Assembly: GCF_001045555.1 (NCBI RefSeq) | Contig: NZ_LFBU01000001.1 | Coordinates: 3,286,001-3,350,000, forward strand | Source of the DNA: Marinobacter subterrani | Lineage (GTDB): Bacteria; Pseudomonadota; Gammaproteobacteria; Pseudomonadales; Oleiphilaceae | Length of the DNA: 64,000 nucleotides | Direction: 5' to 3' | Shown here: in pieces, positions 57,900 to 64,000 of the stretch | Numbering within the stretch: position 1 is the first letter of the stretch | How the letters are laid out: every line of letters starts with the position of its first letter | Made by a program: the position numbers and the translations under genes | Notes under the pieces: generated by a model | What the model was told of the DNA's origin: nothing | Databases searched by the model: none | Seen by the model: only the letters and a program-made list of their open reading frames with translations

Positions 57900-58212
57900 G
57901 TATAACGCCTCACCCGGGAAATTGCAGTCGGAATGTGCAAATTTTAACCAGATGGAACGGCCGTTGAAAGCCAACCGCGAACCAAAGCAGGCAATCGGAC
58001 GTTTTTTCAGCCATTCACAGGATAGTGGAAAACCGAAATTTATGCCTTTTCATGGGCTTGGATCACTCTTCTCAGAAAAGTTTTCAAGAAAGTTATCCAC
58101 ATGCAAGACGACCGATTAACCACCCTAAAAATTACATTAACTTTTTGTTTTTATTACTTAAATTATAAGTAATCCAATATCTGTCCGCCGGTTGTCCCAC
58201 TAATTATCCACA
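57900..58212. other. Candidate chromosomal origin (oriC) upstream of mnmG
   Basis: Two perfect DnaA boxes (TTATCCACA) lie at 58093-58101 and 58204-58212, with a weaker copy on the opposite strand near 58025. Between them is an AT-rich run (about 58120-58185) suited to unwinding. There is no gene in 57849-58199. In enterics and vibrios oriC lies beside mnmG, and the parAB, rsmG and atp genes also mark origin proximity. dnaA is not in the window. This is a candidate only. Confidence 0.45.
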
Positions 58213-59498
58213 GAATTCGCTGCCGTTTTCCGCCGCAAGTGCCAGACCACCACCAGCACCACCCCGTTGAGCAATGACAGCAACAGGAAAAAGCCCGGAA
58301 TGCTCACCTCAAACAGGCCCAGAACCACAATGCCGGCCAGGGCACTCGCCACCATGAACAGGGCATTGATCACGTTCAGCGCAGCAATGATCCGGGCCCG
58401 CTTGGTTCGTGGGGTTTCGTGCTGGATAAAGGCATACAGGGGCACGATGAACAACCCGCCGCATATGCCGATGCCCACCAGATCCGCCAGCACCCTCAGA
58501 TAGACGGGGTCGGTCAGCAGGGTCAGCCAGGTGGAGGCGACCGGTTCAACCGGTACCGCAAAGAACAGATCGATTCCCAGCAGGCTCAGGCCAAGGGCGC
58601 CCCAGGGCACGGGCGCCAGGGTAATACGGTGTTTGGTGAGCCGCTCACACATCATCGATCCGATGGAAATGCCGATAGTGAACATGGCCAGTAACAGGGT
58701 CACCACGGTTTCGTCACCGAGCAGACTGGTACGGGCAAAATTGGGAAACTGGGTCAGGTAGGCGGCACCGAGAAACCAGAACCAGGAAATCGCCAGAACC
58801 GCCAGCAGAACCGGGCGCCGCTCGGCGGCCACCGTCATCAGGTGCCAGGTTTCCAGAACCGGCCGGAAGCGCACGGTTTCACCGGAGCCGTCGGGCGTGG
58901 TTGCCGGCACCTGGCAGGCCGCCAGATAGCCCAGTACTGCCATCACCACCACGGCAACCGCCGTCAACCGGGCGGCCGTCTCAAACCCCATCAGCAGACC
59001 CGCTGCGATTGTACCCAGAAGTATGGCGACAAAGGTCCCCATGCCCACCAGGCCATTGCCACCGACCAGTTCATCGTCCGCCAGTACCTGGGGCAGGATG
59101 GCGTATTTCACCGGGCCAAAGAAAGTGGACTGGGCGCCCATCAGGAACAGCAGCACCAGTAACAGCTCGTACCAGCCAAACCAGAGCCCCAGGGCCGCGG
59201 CCGACATGATCACGATTTCCGCCAGTTTGACGTTCCGGATAATCCGGGCTTTTTCATAGCGGTCCGCCATCTGCCCGGCGATGCCGGAGAGCAGGAAGAA
59301 GGGCAGGATGAACAGGAAGGCGGCCAGATTGACCACGACATCGACCGACAGACCCATCAAACCGCCGGCGCTGTAGGTAATCAGCAGCAAAAGGGCGTTC
59401 TTGAACAGGTTGTCGTTGAAGGCACCGGAAAACTGGGTCAGGTAGAACGGCAGAAACCGGCGCTGGCCCAGCAAACGGAACTGACTGTGTGTTGCCAT
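58200..59498 (-). CDS. MFS transporter, LplT-like
   Basis: A 432-residue major-facilitator protein with 12 helices. The start (FYLTQFSGAFNDNLFKNALLLLITY) and AGQMADRYEKARIIR, GPVKYAILPQVLADDELVGGNGL fit the lysophospholipid transporter (LplT) group. LplT flips lysophospholipids for re-acylation; the partner acyltransferase often fused or adjacent is absent here, so the substrate is inferred only. A DnaA box overlaps the last codons. Confidence 0.85.
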   Translation of the reverse strand: MATHSQFRLLGQRRFLPFYLTQFSGAFNDNLFKNALLLLITYSAGGLMGLSVDVVVNLAAFLFILPFFLLSGIAGQMADRYEKARIIRNVKLAEIVIMSAAALGLWFGWYELLLVLLFLMGAQSTFFGPVKYAILPQVLADDELVGGNGLVGMGTFVAILLGTIAAGLLMGFETAARLTAVAVVVMAVLGYLAACQVPATTPDGSGETVRFRPVLETWHLMTVAAERRPVLLAVLAISWFWFLGAAYLTQFPNFARTSLLGDETVVTLLLAMFTIGISIGSMMCERLTKHRITLAPVPWGALGLSLLGIDLFFAVPVEPVASTWLTLLTDPVYLRVLADLVGIGICGGLFIVPLYAFIQHETPRTKRARIIAALNVINALFMVASALAGIVVLGLFEVSIPGFFLLLSLLNGVVLVVVWHLRRKTAANSVDN

Positions 59499-59729
59499 GA
59501 AGAATCCTGTTTTAGTGCGGCCTGCAGTATACGGGCTCTCATCCGCCCCGCTCTGGTGCGCAGAAACCCCGGCTGGCCCGGGGAGGGATTAATCTGGCGC
59601 CGTTGAGCCGGGCTGAGCGCGTAATTTTTGACAATCTGGTACGAAATTCGCTTCGGTCTCCCATCCAGACATTATTTACCCATGGCCAGGATGGCTCGAA
59701 CAGAATCAGCAGTATAAAGGTTCCTGACC

Positions 59730-60995
59730 ATGAGCAGCGTAGTCCGACTTCCCCGCCGGGGCCATCGCCCGGCTGACACCCCGGCAATCCCCGACATTAT
59801 CGCCCGTTATGATTTCAGATCAGTGTACCAGCCGATTCTGAGTCCCACCCATCAGAAACTGGTGGGTTACGAGGCGCTGGTTCGGGTCAGCCGGGACAAC
59901 CAGCCGGTGTCCCCGGTCGAATTGTTTGAACAGGCAGACCGACACGACCAGACCCCCGGGCTCGACCGACACTTGCTGCAGCTCCATCTCGACAATTTCG
60001 CGGCAGGCTCCCAGCCGGTGTGGCTGTTCCTGAATATCAGTCCGGCCACCTGCATTCATCCGGAAGCCTCGCTGGAGCGCCTGGCCAGCCAGTGCCAGCA
60101 AAGTGGCATTCATCCGGAGAAAGTCGTGCTGGAACTGGTGGAGACGGCCTCCGACAATCCAGCCGCCCTGCTGGACTTTATCCACAACGCCAAGGCCCGC
60201 GGATTCCAGATTGCCATTGATGACTTCGGCATGGGCGACTCCAACTTCGAGCGGCTGTGGCGCATCAACCCGCTGATTGTGAAGCTAGACCGCAGCCTGC
60301 TGATGAACGCCGAAACCAACAGCCGGGCCCGGATGCTGCTCGAGAGCCTGGTAAAAATGATCCGGGAGAGTGGCAGCCTGGTACTGCTGGAAGGCATCGA
60401 AAACCACGCCCAGGCCCGCATCGCTCTGGATACCGAGGCCGATCTGTTGCAGGGCTTTCTGTTTGCCCGGCCCAGCGGGCTCGGTGACCATCAGGCGGAA
60501 TTGGCCGAACAGAGCCTGAGAGCCGTGATTGCCGATTCCAGTGAATCGTCACTGCAGGATATCCGCGACCAGGAAGGTTACCTGCGCTTGCTGCGTTTCG
60601 AGATTCTCGAAGCCTGCCATTCCCTGATCCGGGAACTGCCGTTCAATACCGCCTGCGGCCGGCTTCTGGAGGTGGACGGGGTGAAACGCTGTTTCCTGCT
60701 CAATTCCCAGGGCATCCAGCAGGGTAACCTGGCCCGGGCCAACCCGGATATTCACCGGGGCAAGTTCAACCCGCTGTACCACTCTGCCGGTGCCCGCTGG
60801 GCGCACCGGGAGTATTTCCGCAACGCCCTGGAACGGCCCCAGCAGATCAGCAGCTGCCGGCCCTACGTTGGCCTGCCGGATGCCAAACGCACCGTCACGC
60901 TGTCGACCATGCTGCCGGGGCAACGGGTGTTGTGCGTGGATATCCATCCGGACGAGGTATTTGGCGGCCAGCTTGGCTTCCCTGCCACTCTGTAA
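59730..60995 (+). CDS. EAL-domain protein with C-terminal sensor-like domain
   Basis: A 421-residue cytoplasmic protein. The EAL domain (residues about 25-260) keeps GYEALVRVS, LFLNISP, LELVET, AIDDFGMGDSN, KLDRSL and LEGIEN, so it is probably an active c-di-GMP phosphodiesterase. The C-terminal part (about 275-421) resembles the YkuI_C/Cache-like ligand domain often found after EAL. There is no signal peptide or membrane helix. It stands alone between MFS and RND genes. The ribosome-binding site is weak. Confidence 0.85.
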   Translation: MSSVVRLPRRGHRPADTPAIPDIIARYDFRSVYQPILSPTHQKLVGYEALVRVSRDNQPVSPVELFEQADRHDQTPGLDRHLLQLHLDNFAAGSQPVWLFLNISPATCIHPEASLERLASQCQQSGIHPEKVVLELVETASDNPAALLDFIHNAKARGFQIAIDDFGMGDSNFERLWRINPLIVKLDRSLLMNAETNSRARMLLESLVKMIRESGSLVLLEGIENHAQARIALDTEADLLQGFLFARPSGLGDHQAELAEQSLRAVIADSSESSLQDIRDQEGYLRLLRFEILEACHSLIRELPFNTACGRLLEVDGVKRCFLLNSQGIQQGNLARANPDIHRGKFNPLYHSAGARWAHREYFRNALERPQQISSCRPYVGLPDAKRTVTLSTMLPGQRVLCVDIHPDEVFGGQLGFPATL

Positions 60996-61007
60996 TCCGG
61001 TAAGAAA

Positions 61008-64000
61008 TCAGAAATCGTCTGCCCGGTTCTGGGGGGCCGCCGCCAGGCTCGAGCCCCCGGCGGTGCCGGACGCCTGCCGCTCGAGTTCCTTTTCCACGGC
61101 ATTGGCAGATTTCGCAAACCGTGCCAGCAGGTTGTAGAGCACCGGGATGATGAACAGCGTCAGGGTGGTGGCGAAAATCAGCCCGCCCAGAATCACCATG
61201 CCGATGGCCGCCCGGCTCTCGGCGCCGGCTCCGGTGGCAATCACCAGGGGAACGGCACCGAACACGGTGGAAATGGTGGTCATCAGTACCGGGCGGAACC
61301 TCAGGCAGGCGCCTTCCAGAATCGCTTCCTTCACCTCATAGCCTTTTTCCCGGAGCTGGTTGGCAAACTCGACGATCAATATGCCGTTCTTGGCCATCAG
61401 CCCCAGTAACATGATGATACCGATCTGGCTGTAGATGTTGAGGCTGATACCAGACCACCAGAGCGCCAGCAGGGCGCCGGTGACCGCCAGCGGCACCGAC
61501 AGCATGATGATCAGCGGGTGAATCCAGCTCTCGAACTGGGCCGCCAGCACCAGGAACACAATCACGAAGGCCAGGCCAAAGGTGACATAGATCGCCGACG
61601 ACGATTCCTGGAATTCCCGCGACAGACCCTTGTAGCTGAGCCGCGCCTCCGGCGGCAGATTGTCCAACGCCAGGTTGTTCAGGTATGTCAGGGCCGAGCC
61701 CAGATCGTAGCCCTCTGCGAGAGAGGCGCTGATCACCACCGCCGGCAGCCGGTCGATGCGGCGAAGATCCGGGTTGGCGCCGATTTCTTCCACCGAGACC
61801 AGCGACTGCAGGGGAATCAGGGTGCCGCCCTCCCGCGGACGCAGGAAAATCTGGCCCAGATCGGCGGGCGTTGCCCGATCGGCGTCCGCCGCCTGGACGA
61901 TGACGTCGTATTCCCGGCCACGGTCCAGATAGGTGGTGACCTGGCGGGACGCAAGCATGGTCTGCAGGGTCAGCCCGACATCTTCAATGGTGATGTCCAG
62001 GTCGGCCGCCCGTTCCCGGTCGATCGACACCCGCAACTCCGGCCGGGTCAGCTCGAAATCGGTCTCCAGGTTGAGCAGCCTGGGGTTCTGTTTGGCCAGC
62101 TCGACAATTTCCTGGCTCCAGGTCTGGACCGATTCATAGTCCGGGCCCGCCACCACAAACTCCACCGGCTGGTTGAAGCCGCGCTGGCCCAGGCCCGGCG
62201 GGTTGACAGCCACGGTACGGATGCCGGATATCTGGCTCAGTTTGCCGCGCAGTTCACTGGTAATCGCCTGCTGCTTCACCGCTCGTTCTTCCCAGGGCAC
62301 CAGCCCCATGATCATGAAAGCGTTGTCTTCTTCACCCCGGAACCCGACGATGGACAGCAACCGGTTCGCTGAGCCGTCTTCCAGGTAAGGCAACAGAACC
62401 TGCTCGGCCTTGCGCACGTAGTGGTCGGTGTATTCCACGGTGGAGCCCCGGGGCGCGCTGGTGGGCATGATGATCACCCCCCGGTCTTCGGTCGGCGCCA
62501 GTTCCTGGGGCAGGCGCGGAAATATCACCACGGCAACGATCAGCCCCACGACGCCGAGGCCCAGCAGCAGCCCGGGCTGGTTGAGGGAGAAGCGCAACAG
62601 GCGCTCGTAGCCGTTGGTCAGGCCATTGAGGACTTTCTCGCTGGCGGCCCACAAGCGATGACCCTCGGCGGATTCCGGGCTGTGCTTGAGCCATTTGGAA
62701 CACAGCATCGGGGTCAGGGTGAGGGCCACCAGGCTGGACACCATCACCGCCGCGGCCAGGGTAAAGCCGAACTCGGCAAACAGCCGGCCGATATTGCCGC
62801 CCATAAAGGAGATGGGCACAAACACCGCGACCAGGGTCAGGGTGGTGGCGATGACCGCAAAGGCCACCTGCTTGGCACCCCGGTAGGACGCCAGCAGGGG
62901 CGGCTCGCCCTCATCGATCCGGCGCTGGATGTTCTCCAGCATGACAATGGCATCGTCCACCACCAGGCCGATGGCCAGAATCACCGCCAGCAGGGTCAGC
63001 ACGTTGATGGAGAAACCCAGGAAACCCAGGCCGATAAAGGCGCCGATGACCGACACCGGAATGGTCACCGCGGGTATCAGCGTGGCCCGCCAGGAACGCA
63101 GGAACAGGAAGATCACCAGAATCACCAGGGCGACGGCAATGGCCAGGGTGATCACAACCTCCTTGATGGAGGCGCGGATGAAGATGGATTCGTCGTAGCT
63201 TTCGGCAATGGTGACTTCCGGCGGCAGGGTTTTCCGGATTTCCACCAGTTCGGCCCGGACCGCGTCGGAGACCGCTACCGTGTTGGCCTTGGACTGACGA
63301 ATCACGCCCATGCCAATGGCGGTCTGGCCGTTGGCCCGTAACCGGCTGATGTCCGACTCCACGCCCATCTGGACATTGGCCACTTCCCCCAGGCGCAGAA
63401 GATCGTTGCCGTCGCGGCGGATCACCAGCTCGCGGAACTGCTCGACATCGGTCAGCCGGCCTTCGGCCCGGACGGTGAAATTGCGGGTGGACGAATCCAC
63501 CGACCCGGCCGGCAGTTCCACGTTGTTGGCCCGCAGCGCCCGTTCAACCTCGGCTACGGTGATATCCCGGGCCGCCAGACGCTCCTGGTCGAGCCAGACC
63601 CGGATGGCATAGCGGCGCTCGCCCCCGATGCGGACATCGGCCACGCCATCGAGCACCGACAACCGGTCGGCCAGCACCCGTTCCGCGAAGTCACTCAGTT
63701 CGGCACTGTCCCAGACATCGCTGCGCAGGGTTATCCACATCATGGGGCGGGCATCGGAATCCGCCTTCTGAACTACCGGGGCCCCGGCTTCTTCCGGTAA
63801 CTCATCGGCAATTCGCGATACCGCATCGCGGACATCGTTGGCGGCAACGTCAACATCCCGGGAGATGGAAAATTCGATACTGGTTCGGGATTCACCCTGC
63901 TCGGTGGATGATTCGATGGAGCGGATGCCCTCGATGCCGCTGATTGCGCCCTCAACCACCTGGGTGATCTGGGTATCCACCACCTCGGCTGCGGCCCCGG
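61008..64000 (-). CDS. RND efflux permease, HAE-1-like (partial)
   Basis: The last 997 residues or so are present; the N-terminus lies beyond the right edge. The transmembrane aspartates are visible in GLVVDDAIVMLENIQRR, followed by ISFMGGNIGRLFAEFGFTLAAAVMVSSLVALTLTPMLCSKWL. The second half carries PLQSLVSVEEIGANPDLRRIDRLPAVVISASLAEGYD and LMAKNGILIVEFANQLRE. It pumps drugs or hydrophobic compounds with a periplasmic adaptor, presumably encoded upstream outside the window. The substrate is unknown. Confidence 0.93.
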   Translation of the reverse strand, partial: GAAAEVVDTQITQVVEGAISGIEGIRSIESSTEQGESRTSIEFSISRDVDVAANDVRDAVSRIADELPEEAGAPVVQKADSDARPMMWITLRSDVWDSAELSDFAERVLADRLSVLDGVADVRIGGERRYAIRVWLDQERLAARDITVAEVERALRANNVELPAGSVDSSTRNFTVRAEGRLTDVEQFRELVIRRDGNDLLRLGEVANVQMGVESDISRLRANGQTAIGMGVIRQSKANTVAVSDAVRAELVEIRKTLPPEVTIAESYDESIFIRASIKEVVITLAIAVALVILVIFLFLRSWRATLIPAVTIPVSVIGAFIGLGFLGFSINVLTLLAVILAIGLVVDDAIVMLENIQRRIDEGEPPLLASYRGAKQVAFAVIATTLTLVAVFVPISFMGGNIGRLFAEFGFTLAAAVMVSSLVALTLTPMLCSKWLKHSPESAEGHRLWAASEKVLNGLTNGYERLLRFSLNQPGLLLGLGVVGLIVAVVIFPRLPQELAPTEDRGVIIMPTSAPRGSTVEYTDHYVRKAEQVLLPYLEDGSANRLLSIVGFRGEEDNAFMIMGLVPWEERAVKQQAITSELRGKLSQISGIRTVAVNPPGLGQRGFNQPVEFVVAGPDYESVQTWSQEIVELAKQNPRLLNLETDFELTRPELRVSIDRERAADLDITIEDVGLTLQTMLASRQVTTYLDRGREYDVIVQAADADRATPADLGQIFLRPREGGTLIPLQSLVSVEEIGANPDLRRIDRLPAVVISASLAEGYDLGSALTYLNNLALDNLPPEARLSYKGLSREFQESSSAIYVTFGLAFVIVFLVLAAQFESWIHPLIIMLSVPLAVTGALLALWWSGISLNIYSQIGIIMLLGLMAKNGILIVEFANQLREKGYEVKEAILEGACLRFRPVLMTTISTVFGAVPLVIATGAGAESRAAIGMVILGGLIFATTLTLFIIPVLYNLLARFAKSANAVEKELERQASGTAGGSSLAAAPQNRADDF

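Overview
The window looks like a chromosomal segment of a marine gammaproteobacterium, most likely Marinobacter or a close relative. This is inferred from GC-rich coding, the order glmS-glmU-atpCDGAHFEBI-parBA-rsmG-mnmG, TRAP transport, alicyclic-acid catabolism and choline regulation (BetI). No rRNA, tRNA, CRISPR array or prophage was seen.

Layout. 1-7.8 kb: 5' part of betI with a perfect palindromic operator, a small conserved protein, a 7TMR-DISM/GGDEF/EAL c-di-GMP protein, a DUF4396 membrane protein, a stand-alone molybdopterin oxidoreductase and a class-C beta-lactamase-like serine hydrolase. 7.9-14.1 kb: a chromosomal integron. A LexA-box-controlled integron integrase faces right, and about eight cassettes lie to its left, read on the minus strand. 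Most carry intact or decayed toxin-antitoxin genes (BrnT/BrnA, ParD/ParE, a VapB-VapC chimera, a deleted CopG-type antitoxin, Phd/ParE, a BrnA-like remnant). Two carry orphan genes, and one attC is split by an IS110-family element. 14.2-18.7 kb: class Ia ribonucleotide reductase nrdAB, with a cobalamin riboswitch and a pair of NrdR boxes upstream and REP-like hairpins on both sides of nrdA.

18.8-22.9 kb: a K+ channel, DUF350, DUF1190 and glutathionylspermidine-synthase-like cluster, then DUF3047. 23-25.9 kb: a periplasmic binding protein, nhaB and a gcdH remnant. 26.3-31.3 kb: an operon for cyclohexanecarboxylate-type alicyclic acids (CoA ligase, acyl-CoA dehydrogenase, hydroxyacyl-CoA dehydrogenase, ring hydrolase BadI) with a BadR-like MarR regulator. 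31.4-42.4 kb: an uncharacterised catabolic island with a full-length transketolase, a split transketolase, an SDR, a D-2-hydroxyacid dehydrogenase, a glycerate kinase, a TRAP transporter and a LysR regulator. A spaced motif occurs in both of its promoters.

42.7-58.2 kb: housekeeping genes near the origin (glmS, glmU, the F1Fo ATP synthase operon, parAB, rsmG, mnmG), ending in an AT-rich gap with two perfect DnaA boxes that may be oriC. 58.2-64 kb: an LplT-like MFS protein, a second EAL protein and the truncated gene of an RND efflux pump.

The most unusual parts are the toxin-antitoxin-loaded integron with its IS in attC, the split-transketolase/TRAP island with its putative shared operator, and the dual NrdR/B12 control of nrdAB. 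All family names come from reading sequence motifs; no database search was run.
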